This document shows positions 35,723-43,558 of a stretch of DNA of 64,000 nucleotides, one piece after another. The translations under genes were made by a program, and so were the position numbers. The stretch comes from Cyanothece sp. BG0011 (lineage in GTDB: Bacteria > Cyanobacteriota > Cyanobacteriia > Cyanobacteriales > Microcystaceae). The stretch lies in NCBI RefSeq assembly GCF_003013815.1, contig NZ_PRLH01000139.1, forward strand, positions 1 through 64,000. Reading direction: 5' to 3'. Position 1 is the stretch's first letter; every line of letters begins with the position of its first letter. The notes below the pieces were generated by a model, which searched no databases, was not told the DNA's origin, and saw only the letters and a list, made by a program, of their open reading frames with translations.

Positions 35723-36937
35723 TTAGTCATCTTTAACTCTCCATTCTCCTGTTAATAGTTTCTGCATTAATCCTCTTTTTTGTTTTTGTAAATGATCAAT
35801 TTTTTCTTGTAATTTATATATTTCTTGATCGCAAGTAGATAGAAGATTACTGATATAAGTTTGTTCATCAAGTAAAATATTAGGAATTTTAATTTTAGAT
35901 ACAATAGTAGTGTTAAGATTTTTTTGTGTTCCTGGTTGTCCTTTACCTGCTAATTTTTCTGAAATATAATCAATAAAATGATAAATAAATAGTTTATTAA
36001 TATTGTTATTACGAGGTCTAATTACAACAAAACCATCATGAATACAAGCTTTTATCCCGACAATTCTAGGAACTCCAATGGTAGCACATATAGACATAAT
36101 TAAATCATTAGGGTTAACTTTTACGCTTTTACTTTCACCTAATTCTGATAAATATTGAGTTGTTTTTTTTAAATAAGTTTTTGATGCTGTTACATCTGAA
36201 ATTCTGATCCATCCTCTTCCAGTTTTGGCGAAATATTTAGAATCTTTTATAGGTCTAGGAGATGCACCACGTCTAATATCTGCTATTTCTCCTAGTTTGA
36301 TTAAATCCCATTTTTCAGATTTAAAAATATCTAATCTTAACTTTCCTTCTAATAGTTTCTGCATCAAACCCCGTTTAAGTTTCTGTTTCGCTTTAATCAG
36401 GGAATTTGTAACTGCGATCGCCTCATCCCATGTTGACAGTATTTCCGCTATTTTTTGCTGTTCTTTTAGGGGGGGAAGAGAAACATAAACATTTTGCAAT
36501 ATTTGAGTATTCAATGATGGCATTGTACCACCAACAGCGAGACTTCTGATCCTATGTTTAAAATATTCTTGATGAAAAAAGTAATTAAGAAATGGATAAT
36601 ATACGTTGCTTTTATTAGGTCTAACTCTTAATAAGCGACCTGAAAATAACCAGTTATTTTCGTGCTTTGAAATTATAGAACTTCTATCTACAGAACCCAC
36701 ACGACTAAAAACAATATCACCCTCTTGTAATAAATAGGAAGATAAGCGTTCTTTATCTTCATCAGATACAAAAGGAAGATTTTGATAGGTAATTCCTTGT
36801 TCTGAAAGATGTTCAACAGTTATGATAGGAGTCCCACTATCTTTATAGTCACTGTGATGTAGAAGACTACCAAACGGTCCAGTTTTGATAGATGCAATTT
36901 CTTTTAATTTTAAATGTTTCCAATCATTTTTTACCAT
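35723..36937 (-). CDS. hsdS: Type I restriction enzyme, HsdS specificity subunit
   Basis: A 404-residue protein from the ATG at 36937 (MVKNDWKHLKLKEIASIKTG). A start 16 codons upstream would run back through the mazF remnant and is rejected. It has two target-recognition domains, each followed by a conserved helix: LPPLKEQQKIAEILSTWDEA with LMQKLLEGKLRL, and LLDEQTYISNLLSTCDQEIY with LMQKLLTGEW. Each domain reads one half of a bipartite target site. The start codon overlaps the last stop of the mazF remnant (TAATG), so translation may be coupled. Confidence 0.9.
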   Translation of the reverse strand: MVKNDWKHLKLKEIASIKTGPFGSLLHHSDYKDSGTPIITVEHLSEQGITYQNLPFVSDEDKERLSSYLLQEGDIVFSRVGSVDRSSIISKHENNWLFSGRLLRVRPNKSNVYYPFLNYFFHQEYFKHRIRSLAVGGTMPSLNTQILQNVYVSLPPLKEQQKIAEILSTWDEAIAVTNSLIKAKQKLKRGLMQKLLEGKLRLDIFKSEKWDLIKLGEIADIRRGASPRPIKDSKYFAKTGRGWIRISDVTASKTYLKKTTQYLSELGESKSVKVNPNDLIMSICATIGVPRIVGIKACIHDGFVVIRPRNNNINKLFIYHFIDYISEKLAGKGQPGTQKNLNTTIVSKIKIPNILLDEQTYISNLLSTCDQEIYKLQEKIDHLQKQKRGLMQKLLTGEWRVKDD

Positions 36938-37034
36938 TAAAATTCCACAGAAACAATTAAAATTGGACGACGATACCCTGTTCACTTCCTATCGGTTGAG
37001 GTAAATTTGCCCACCAGATTTCTCCTCTATACAT
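36937..37034 (-). pseudogene. MazF/PemK toxin remnant, frameshifted and truncated
   Basis: The ATG at 37034 overlaps the antitoxin stop (TAATG). It reads MYRGEIWWANLPQPIGSEQG, the N-terminus of MazF-type endoribonucleases. After that the frame gives only five more residues and stops (36957). The next frame continues the family sequence GYRRPILIV for a few residues and stops at 36937, in a TAATG overlap with hsdS. One lost base near GAACAGGG explains the shift. Everything after about residue 30 of the toxin is missing, so it cannot be active. Confidence 0.8.
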
Positions 37035-37270
37035 TACCATTCTTCTGAACCAATAGAATAAAATTGCATAGCTGCGACTGTTTCATCTAACCCACTTTCC
37101 TGATGAGAATACACCTCATTTAACGCATCTGTTACAGTTTTTGAAGGATAAGACTGAAGAAAATTACTAATCGCTTGTGTATAAAGTTCGCTGCGACTAA
37201 TACCAAGTTTTTGCGCTAATTCTTCCGCCTTATTAAACACCTCATCAGGAATAGAAATTGCTGTTTTCAT
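37034..37270 (-). CDS. MazE/ribbon-helix-helix antitoxin
   Basis: A 78-residue protein. The N-terminus MKTAISIPDEVFNKAEELAQ with GISRSELYTQAISNFL is a ribbon-helix-helix DNA-binding domain. The acidic C-terminus (YSHQESGLDETVAAMQFYSI) would have bound the toxin. It directly precedes a MazF remnant, so it is the antitoxin of a decayed toxin-antitoxin pair inserted between hsdM and hsdS. It may still act as a repressor or as an anti-addiction factor against related MazF toxins elsewhere. Confidence 0.82.
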   Translation of the reverse strand: MKTAISIPDEVFNKAEELAQKLGISRSELYTQAISNFLQSYPSKTVTDALNEVYSHQESGLDETVAAMQFYSIGSEEW

Positions 37271-37354
37271 ATTGTTCTCCTAGACTCTATTTTTTATTTT
37301 AAAGCAAGGTGGGCATTGCATCGGCCTACACCCCATCTTACAATCATCCCATCC

Positions 37355-37382
37355 GTAGGGGCGAACGGCCGTTCGCCCCTAC
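37355..37382. repeat. GTAGGGG palindrome (family A)
   Basis: A 28-bp perfect palindrome: GTAGGGGCGAACGG plus its complement. Its right end supplies the TAG stop codon of hsdM (37379-37381). The core GCGAACGG differs fully from that of the 46902-46929 copy. Confidence 0.85.
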
Positions 37383-38911
37383 AAAACCCCTAATTCCTTG
37401 AGATAATCCCTCATTTTACCCCTTACTTCCCCTAACTGATCCTCCAAACTCTCAATTTCTCTCTGTACCTTCTTTAAATCAATTTCTTCCTCCTCCTCAA
37501 AGGTATCTACATAACGAGGAATATTCAAATTAAAGTCATTTTCCTCGATCTCCTCAAACGTCGCTACATGGGCATATTTATCCACATCTTGCCAGTTTAG
37601 ATAAGTTTCGACGATTTTCTCCACATGACTATCTAATAATAAGTTTTGATTTTTCCCACTCTGAAATTCGCTACTAGCATCAATAAACATCACCTCCTGG
37701 CAACCTTCCCTAACCCCTCCCTCCTCACGGGAACGGTCAAAAACAAGCACAGCAACGGGAATTGAGGTACTAGGAAACAAATTCGGCGGTAAACCTATCA
37801 CAGCATCTAATAGATTCTCCTCAATCAGTTTTTTGCGGATTCTCCCCTCACTAGATCCCCGAAATAACACCCCATGAGGGGCAATAACCACCACTCGGCC
37901 CTCTTTCGGCAATGCAACCTCGATCATATGGGTAATAAAACCATAGTCTCCCTTAGTTTTTGGGGGAATACCACGCCAAAATCGGTTAAAAACATCATTT
38001 TTCGCCTCTTCTGCCCCCCACTTATCCAAAGAAAAAGGAGGGTTAGCTACAACCACATCAAATTTAAGTAAATTAGTGGGATTATCCGTCAAAGTTGGAC
38101 TATTTAGGGTGTCACACCAGTCTATTCTCGCCCCATCTTGCCCATGCAGAAACATATTCATCCTAGCTAATGCCCAGGTACTGCCATTTACCTCTTGGCC
38201 AAACAAAGCATAATTATGATCCGGTATTTCATCGGCTACCTTAATTAATAGAGAACCGGAACCACAGGCCGGATCACAAATTCTGTCACCAGACTCTGCT
38301 TTTGCTAATTTTGCCACTAATTTCGAGATTTGTGCTGGTGTGAAGAACTCTCCCGCCTTTTTACCTGCCCCTGTTGCGAATCGCTCAATCAGATAAATAT
38401 AAGCATTGCCGATAATATCCTCATCTACCCGTGAGGGACGTAAATCTAACTTACTATTATTGAAATCTTCCAGTAAATTCTTTAATCTTCGGTTCCTATC
38501 TTTCGTTTTTCCTAGATTTGCTTCTGAATTAAAGTCAATATTACGAAATACACCATTTAACTTTGATTTATTATTGGGATGTTCTTCGATCGCTTCTAAC
38601 GCTATATTAATCAACTCTCCAATATTATCGGCATTGCGTTGGTTATAAAGATCGTAAAAACTCGCTCCTTCTGGCAAAACAAAGCGTTCTCGCTCCATTC
38701 GTCGCAAAATTCGCTCTTTATTGTCCCCATACTCTTCTTGATACCGTTGATAATGGTCTTGCCAAATATCGCTAATATATTTAAGGAACAGCATCACCAA
38801 AATATAATTTTTGTATTCAGAGGGATCAACGATTCCCCGAAAGGTATCGCAAGCATTCCAACAAATACTATTGATTTCTTCTTGTTTTACTTTTTTTTGT
38901 GTAATTTCCAT
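37379..38911 (-). CDS. hsdM: Type I restriction enzyme, HsdM methyltransferase
   Basis: A 510-residue N6-adenine methyltransferase. The N-terminal helical domain (WNACDTFRGIVDPSEYKNYI) precedes the SAM-binding motif I DPACGSGSLL and the catalytic motif IV NPPF (VVANPPFSLDKW). The C-terminal coiled coil (LKKVQREIESLEDQLGEVR) contacts HsdS. It methylates the target to protect host DNA. Its ATG lies immediately after the stop of the half-size hsdS (38912), so the two are translationally linked. The stop codon lies within a family A palindrome. Confidence 0.96.
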   Translation of the reverse strand: MEITQKKVKQEEINSICWNACDTFRGIVDPSEYKNYILVMLFLKYISDIWQDHYQRYQEEYGDNKERILRRMERERFVLPEGASFYDLYNQRNADNIGELINIALEAIEEHPNNKSKLNGVFRNIDFNSEANLGKTKDRNRRLKNLLEDFNNSKLDLRPSRVDEDIIGNAYIYLIERFATGAGKKAGEFFTPAQISKLVAKLAKAESGDRICDPACGSGSLLIKVADEIPDHNYALFGQEVNGSTWALARMNMFLHGQDGARIDWCDTLNSPTLTDNPTNLLKFDVVVANPPFSLDKWGAEEAKNDVFNRFWRGIPPKTKGDYGFITHMIEVALPKEGRVVVIAPHGVLFRGSSEGRIRKKLIEENLLDAVIGLPPNLFPSTSIPVAVLVFDRSREEGGVREGCQEVMFIDASSEFQSGKNQNLLLDSHVEKIVETYLNWQDVDKYAHVATFEEIEENDFNLNIPRYVDTFEEEEEIDLKKVQREIESLEDQLGEVRGKMRDYLKELGVL

Positions 38912-39538
38912 TTAATTTATCTCTCCTTGTGCAATTTTCCACAATAACTTATCGGTTAATTTTTGTTTTTTGTGAGCCATATCTTGGATAATTTGTTGTT
39001 CTTTAAGGTTTAATTCCTGTATTTCTAAAATTAACTGTTGTTTACTCAACGGGGGTAAGGTTATATTCAATTTACCTAAGTCTTCCTTACTAATCATCAG
39101 TAGACTGGTTCCCTTAGCAAACCGACTAATTTCGTACTGAGTACGAGGATGGTTAAGATACCAAGTTAAATAAGCAGGGTTAACTAGGGTTGAGTGGGGA
39201 CGAATGACGGTTAAAGGAGTCGCAGAGATAACCCCATCGGGAGGGTTAGAAACCATAGCAACTTTATTAGTAACACCTCGTGAACAAAACAAAATATCAT
39301 TATGCTTGAGTAAATGACGATTATCTAAGTTATTTATCTCCACTGTTTCTAAATTATGCCAATTAATGACGTTATTTTCATCAATATCACTCATATAAAT
39401 AACTTTGATCTCCCTCTGACTGTTGGCTTTTTCCTGAGACTTTAGAGGATAACCAGTTTTAATCGTTGCAATCTCTTTTAATCGCTTACTTTCATAAGAT
39501 TTACTCTCATTTTCTTCGTCTTTTTTCTGCTTATTCAT
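38912..39538 (-). CDS. Half-size HsdS-like specificity subunit (single recognition domain)
   Basis: A 208-residue protein with one target-recognition domain (RLKEIATIKTGYPLKS through KLNITLPPLSKQQLILEIQE) and one long C-terminal helix (LKEQQIIQDMAHKKQKLTDK). Normal HsdS has two such units. Half-size S proteins can work as dimers that recognise a palindromic bipartite site, or can exchange with a full-length S. It is a separate gene from the full HsdS at 35723-36937 and lies directly before hsdM. That gives one operon with two S-type genes. It shows no sign of truncation: it has its own start and a complete closing helix. Confidence 0.85.
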   Translation of the reverse strand: MNKQKKDEENESKSYESKRLKEIATIKTGYPLKSQEKANSQREIKVIYMSDIDENNVINWHNLETVEINNLDNRHLLKHNDILFCSRGVTNKVAMVSNPPDGVISATPLTVIRPHSTLVNPAYLTWYLNHPRTQYEISRFAKGTSLLMISKEDLGKLNITLPPLSKQQLILEIQELNLKEQQIIQDMAHKKQKLTDKLLWKIAQGEIN

Positions 39539-39584
39539 TATGATTATCTATTTTAAATCCCTCTTGTTAAAATTAACTTAATAA

Positions 39585-39605
39585 GGTGGGCAATGCCCAC
39601 CCTAC
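39585..39605. repeat. GGTGGGCAATGCCCACC palindrome
   Basis: Identical in the core to the copy at 29343-29363, including the following CTAC. It lies 46 bp before the half-size hsdS start. Confidence 0.75.
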
Positions 39606-39631
39606 GATAAATTACAGCATAATCACCTTAT

Positions 39632-40294
39632 TTACAGCCATTCAGCCGTTCCTGTTGCCATATCCTCCATTTTATGGGAACAAACATGGGCAACCGGACA
39701 CCATTGACATTCCCGATAACTGGGAGTAGGTAAGGGAATTGTGGTAGATTTCAGCATTTTGACTAAGTTTCTCGCTCTTGCTCTGAATTCCTCCGTAATT
39801 TCTTCAGGGAAAATCACAACAGGGGAATAATTGTCATAAATGACTTTTCCTAGAGGAATTTTAGTGATTCCATGCAGTTTTACCGATACTATCAAAGCCA
39901 TATAGAGTTTTACTTGTTCTTGGTCACAAGCCCTCGGTTTTCCTGTTTTATTGTCAATGATGATCACGTCATCCCCTTTGATAGCGATAATATCAGGGGT
40001 TCCTGAGATGACAGCATTGCCACTATTAACCCAAAAACTGTTAGCGTTTTCGATATGAACTTGATAACCTTGAGAAATCAAGAGTTTAACTGTTCTTTCG
40101 ATGGCTGCTTGATGTTTACTCTTGTAAGCTAAGAGATCAAAATCTCTATCTGTTTTCGGAATTTTATAATTAGCTTGCAGATGCAAAGAATAGTCACAAT
40201 GTCTATCTCCAGCTAATGCTTTGGCTAACCAACTGGGATGAATGAAGGTTTTCCCTCGATGGGAAAGCTTTTTTTCAGGTCGATTGTTTGTCAT
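39632..40294 (-). CDS. Cas4-like PD-(D/E)xK nuclease with Fe-S cysteines
   Basis: A 220-residue nuclease of the RecB/Cas4 superfamily. The active-site set is GTPDIIAIK then IIIDNKTGK (D..DxK), followed by QVKLYM (QxxxY motif). One N-terminal cysteine (GDRHCDYSLH) and three at the C-terminus (CQWCPVAHVCS) are placed as in Cas4/AddB iron-sulfur nucleases. No other cas gene and no CRISPR array is present. It is the first gene of the restriction operon, behind three operator-like sites, so a link to DNA defence or repair is more likely than spacer acquisition. Role uncertain. Confidence 0.8.
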   Translation of the reverse strand: MTNNRPEKKLSHRGKTFIHPSWLAKALAGDRHCDYSLHLQANYKIPKTDRDFDLLAYKSKHQAAIERTVKLLISQGYQVHIENANSFWVNSGNAVISGTPDIIAIKGDDVIIIDNKTGKPRACDQEQVKLYMALIVSVKLHGITKIPLGKVIYDNYSPVVIFPEEITEEFRARARNLVKMLKSTTIPLPTPSYRECQWCPVAHVCSHKMEDMATGTAEWL

Positions 40295-40306
40295 AATTAA
40301 GGTAAG

Positions 40307-40434
40307 AATTGTAATTGAGTCCCATTAGAGGACTTTTTTTGTCTGCGTGTTGCAAATTGTAATTGAGTTACTCTCGTAATTCTATACAAGTCCCCCTTTA
40401 ATGTCAAGATTTTTCTTTGTAATCGGGTTACAAA
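40307..40434. promoter_or_regulatory. Three operator-like repeats upstream of the restriction operon
   Basis: AATTGTAATTGAGT occurs at 40307-40320 and 40355-40368. A related TTTGTAA-TCGGG-TTACAAA, a perfect 7-5-7 palindrome, is at 40416-40434. The shared core is GTAAY-N3-GTTAC in the second and third sites; the first has lost its right half. All lie 12-140 bp before the Cas4-like gene, in the gap to dprA. No regulator gene is next to them, so the binding protein is unknown. Confidence 0.6.
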
Positions 40435-40516
40435 CTTAGAAATCATTTTACTCCTACTCTTTTATCGAAATTGTCAACAGTACAAATTCTTGCCAAACTT
40501 CCCACACTCCCCACCC

Positions 40517-41647
40517 TCAACTACACCGTTGATATCGCATTCCTGGCAACTGAGTAATTAAACCTTCTAACTCTAGTTGTAATAACCCTCCTGAGACTTG
40601 GGCAGTGGGTAAACCAGCTTTTTCTACAATGACATCAAACGGGGTTGCTTCCGTCGAAATCGCTTGAAATATCTTTAATAACTCAGGGTCTAACTTCGGT
40701 AAAGATTCCTTTTTTTCAACCTCAAATAATGATAATTGTTGAGGCTGTTGATCTAATGCAGGAATAGCCCCTAACATTTCTAATAACTCATCCTCAGTAA
40801 CGATCATTTCTGCCCCTTGATGAATGAGTCGTAAACAGCCTCTGGCTTGGGCAACTTCTGGAGAGTTAGGCAAGGTATAAACATCTCTGCAAAACTCGTT
40901 AGCGTATTTGGCTGTAATTAACGCCCCCGACTTCTCCGGCGCTTCCATCACCAAAATGGCCCGACTCAACCCGGCGATAATGCGATTTCTCGCAGGAAAA
41001 TGACGACGATCGCCTGGAGTCCCGGCTGGATATTCACTAATAATTAAACCCCGTTTTTGTAAGTCTCGATGCAACTGTCGGTGATGCGTGGGATAAACCC
41101 GATCCACCCCCGTTCCCAACACGGCGATGGTCCTGCCGCCGGCTTCTAAACAAGCTTGATGGGCAACCCCATCGATCCCGGCCGCCATTCCTGAAACCAC
41201 CGTAAACCCATGTTTAACTAATGCGATCGCAATGTTACGAGTCCAACGACGACCATGATCCGTAGGGTAACGAGTCCCCACAATACCCACTAACGGCCTA
41301 TGTCCTTGATTTTCCAATAAATTTACCTGTCCCTGATAATAAAGTAGAGGGGGAGGGCTAGGAATTTCTAATAATAAACGGGGATAATTATCTTGGTTGG
41401 GAGTCCAAAATTGAGGATTTTTTGCTAGATGTTTCTTAAGTAATTCTAAAGGGTTAATCTGCCCTCGCTGTTGTTTAATGGTATTGAGTAATTTTGCTCC
41501 GATTCCTTCTACTTGCCCTAACTCAGTGGCAGACGCATTCCAAGCCGTTTCTAAGCTGCCAAACTGTTGCCATACCCGTTTTAATAGGATTGGCCCAACT
41601 CCCGGTATTTTCGACCAAGCTAACCAATAAGCTGACTCGTTTTGCAA
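40517..41647 (-). CDS. dprA: DNA processing protein DprA
   Basis: A 376-residue DprA. Residues about 1-65 include helix-hairpin-helix motifs (IPGVGPILLKRV, VEGIGAKLLNTI). Residues about 85-300 form the Rossmann-like core (VGIVGTRYPTDHGRR, VVSGMAAGIDGVAHQACLEA, FPARNRIIAGLSRAILVMEA). The C-terminal 60 residues are a winged helix (KIFQAISTEATPFDVIVEKA). DprA protects incoming single-stranded DNA and loads RecA during natural transformation. It stands beside, but is not obviously in, the restriction operon. Confidence 0.95.
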   Translation of the reverse strand: MQNESAYWLAWSKIPGVGPILLKRVWQQFGSLETAWNASATELGQVEGIGAKLLNTIKQQRGQINPLELLKKHLAKNPQFWTPNQDNYPRLLLEIPSPPPLLYYQGQVNLLENQGHRPLVGIVGTRYPTDHGRRWTRNIAIALVKHGFTVVSGMAAGIDGVAHQACLEAGGRTIAVLGTGVDRVYPTHHRQLHRDLQKRGLIISEYPAGTPGDRRHFPARNRIIAGLSRAILVMEAPEKSGALITAKYANEFCRDVYTLPNSPEVAQARGCLRLIHQGAEMIVTEDELLEMLGAIPALDQQPQQLSLFEVEKKESLPKLDPELLKIFQAISTEATPFDVIVEKAGLPTAQVSGGLLQLELEGLITQLPGMRYQRCS

Positions 41648-41723
41648 GGGTTTCTCCTGACAATTTACTTTTAGGATTTAATATCATTAAACCCATAGCT
41701 ATTATTTCCAAAAATTCAAGATT

Positions 41724-42050
41724 CTAAGACGCTAGTTTATGACTTACATAGCGATTTAAACTGACATTTTCTTCTGCTGCTTCTATAGCTAGTTTACGGT
41801 GAAGTTCCGGGGTGATACGTACCTGAAATTTTCCACTATAGCTTTTTTCGGCAATGGGTTCTGGAACTTTTTCCCCATTCGCTTCCATGTCCGCTACAAT
41901 TTCTTTTACTAAGTTTGTAATCCCTTCAAGGGCAGCATAACGATCTTCATGAAGATAGGATAAGCTAGGATATTCAACACATAGTCCTACGAATTCTTCG
42001 TCTTCAACTGACCAAGTAACTCTATAGCAATAGTGATTATGGTTAACCAT
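41724..42050 (-). CDS. hicB: HicB-type antitoxin
   Basis: A 108-residue antitoxin. The N-terminal HicB fold (HYCYRVTWSVEDEEFVGLCV, YPSLSYLHEDRYAALEGI) blocks the toxin. The C-terminal ribbon-helix-helix (SGKFQVRITPELHRKLAIEA, SLNRYVSHKL) binds DNA. Its start overlaps the hicA stop by 8 bp, so the two are co-translated. It is expected to repress the promoter described at 42311-42340. Confidence 0.92.
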   Translation of the reverse strand: MVNHNHYCYRVTWSVEDEEFVGLCVEYPSLSYLHEDRYAALEGITNLVKEIVADMEANGEKVPEPIAEKSYSGKFQVRITPELHRKLAIEAAEENVSLNRYVSHKLAS

Positions 42051-42297
42051 CTTTCATTCCCTCGATTTTTTCAATAGCAGCTAAAACTTGCTTGACTTGA
42101 TAAGGTTTGCCTTTTCCGTTTTTTTCTTGAATGTTGACACGGGGATCTCCAGGCCAGGGTGTTTTATAGATACAGTGACTTGTTCCTTGCTGTCTGGGTT
42201 CTCCAAAATAATGATTACAAACCTTGACTAAATCGGTAAATTTGACATTCTTTGGATTATTCCTTAAGCGTTCAACAAGTTTGTTGATTTGTGCCAT
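42043..42297 (-). CDS. hicA: HicA-type toxin
   Basis: An 84-residue HicA mRNA interferase. The family has a double-stranded RNA-binding-like fold with one catalytic His, here in RQQGTSHCIYKTPWPGDPR. The N-terminal block KLVERLRNNPKNVKFTDLVK matches. The C-terminal KPYQVKQVLAAIEKIEG is conserved. It cleaves mRNA when HicB is lost. It is the first gene of the pair, and a GGG-containing ribosome site lies directly before the ATG at 42297. Both genes look intact. Confidence 0.92.
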   Translation of the reverse strand: MAQINKLVERLRNNPKNVKFTDLVKVCNHYFGEPRQQGTSHCIYKTPWPGDPRVNIQEKNGKGKPYQVKQVLAAIEKIEGMKDG

Positions 42298-42310
42298 ACC
42301 CTTTTTTCTA

Positions 42311-42340
42311 ATTTTAGTATCACTATTGATACTATGTCAA
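42311..42340 (-). promoter_or_regulatory. hicAB promoter with operator in the spacer
   Basis: Read on the minus strand, TTGACA (42335-42340), an 18-bp spacer and TAAAAT (42311-42316). The spacer overlaps a perfect inverted repeat, AGTATCA-CTAT-TGATACT on the plus strand (42316-42333). The HicB ribbon-helix-helix domain is the natural candidate to bind it. It lies 14 bp before the hicA ATG. Confidence 0.75.
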
Positions 42341-42420
42341 CCTTTTTAGTTTTTACATAATTAGAATTAAGCTCAAAAGCTAAACTGAATAATAACGAGT
42401 TATAATTTTTCGATAAGCTA

Positions 42421-43215
42421 ATGATAACAACGACTGCCCCAAAAATTTTAGCCCTCGATTTTGATGGAGTCATTTGTAACGGTTTAAAGGAATATTTTCA
42501 GACCACCCTCAGAACCTATCAAAAAATATGGTCAGATCATTCTCAAAACAATTTACAAACTTGGGCAGATTCTTTTTATCAGTTACGTCCCGTCATTGAA
42601 ACCGGTTGGGAAATGCCTATTTTATTAAGAGCATTAGTATTAGAATATGACAAAGACAATATAGAAAGTAATTGGCATCAGATTTGTTCTGAAATTGTTG
42701 AAAAAGAAAACTTAAATAAACAACAAGTCATGTCAGAATTGGATGGGGTTAGAGATCATTGGATTAAAAGTGATTTAGATAACTGGTTAGCCTTACATGA
42801 ATTTTATCCAGGGGTATTAGAAAAATTAGGTCAACTGTTAGACTCTTCTCCCCTTTTATATATTGTTACAACCAAAGAAGGAAGATTTGTTAAACAACTG
42901 CTAAAACAGCAAAATTTATCTTTTCCTGAAGGGCATATTTTTGGCAAGGAAGTTAAACAACCCAAGTATGAAACCTTACGACAAATTTTAAAAGATAATC
43001 AAGAAAGTCCTAATAATTTATGGTTTATTGAAGACTTATTGAAAACTTTAAAAACTGTACAAACCCAATCCGATTTAAGGGAAGTTAAATTATTTTTAGC
43101 TGACTGGGGTTATAATACCTCAAAAACCCATGAAATAGTCAAGGAAGATAATACTATTTCTTTACTTTCTTTAGAGAAATTTTCTCAAGATTTTTCTCAG
43201 TGGATTCATTTTTAG
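42421..43215 (+). CDS. HAD-superfamily hydrolase
   Basis: A 264-residue protein with the HAD motif I near the N-terminus, LALDFDGVICNG (nucleophile and acid Asp). Motif II is LYIVTTKEGRF (Thr), and motif III/IV lies around FGKEVKQPKYETLRQIL and WFIEDLLKTL. A large helical cap separates motifs I and II. It would be a phosphatase or phosphotransferase on a small metabolite; the substrate cannot be told. It starts 124 bp from hicA, which diverges from it. Confidence 0.85.
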   Translation: MITTTAPKILALDFDGVICNGLKEYFQTTLRTYQKIWSDHSQNNLQTWADSFYQLRPVIETGWEMPILLRALVLEYDKDNIESNWHQICSEIVEKENLNKQQVMSELDGVRDHWIKSDLDNWLALHEFYPGVLEKLGQLLDSSPLLYIVTTKEGRFVKQLLKQQNLSFPEGHIFGKEVKQPKYETLRQILKDNQESPNNLWFIEDLLKTLKTVQTQSDLREVKLFLADWGYNTSKTHEIVKEDNTISLLSLEKFSQDFSQWIHF

Positions 43216-43377
43216 TTTCATAATTAGAACTATAAATAGTCTGTTAACTAACTAATAATAGGTGATTATATCCTCTTGGAATTTTTGCGATCGCTTAAAT
43301 TGATGATGCCATTAATAATAAAATTAACTTGAATTACTATCAATAAGACTTGATGGTTACAGTGAATTTTAAATAGT

Positions 43378-43501
43378 TTGAATGCTATTATAGCTAACCG
43401 GTTATAATCTATAACAATAAGTATGTCTTAGGTTAGAGAAAAGTCAAAAATTCTTGATGTCAAAAATGATATATCTAACTTTTGACCCAGGGCTTTTTTT
43501 T
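43378..43501 (+). ncRNA. Candidate small RNA or structured leader before the Mn catalase
   Basis: TTGAAT (43378-43383), a 19-bp spacer and TATAAT (43403-43408) form a promoter. About 70 bases later, GTCAAAA (43459-43465) can pair with TTTTGAC (43481-43487), followed by CCAGGGC and a run of nine T (43493-43501). An alternative stem GTTAGA (43432-43437)/TCTAAC (43475-43480) excludes the first. Transcription could stop here or continue into the catalase gene 58 bp further on. The remainder of the 43216-43558 gap shows nothing else. Confidence 0.4.
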
Positions 43502-43558
43502 TGAAATTTATTATTGTTATTAATAGCTAATAAATAAAGATTTCAGGAAATAGAAGTA

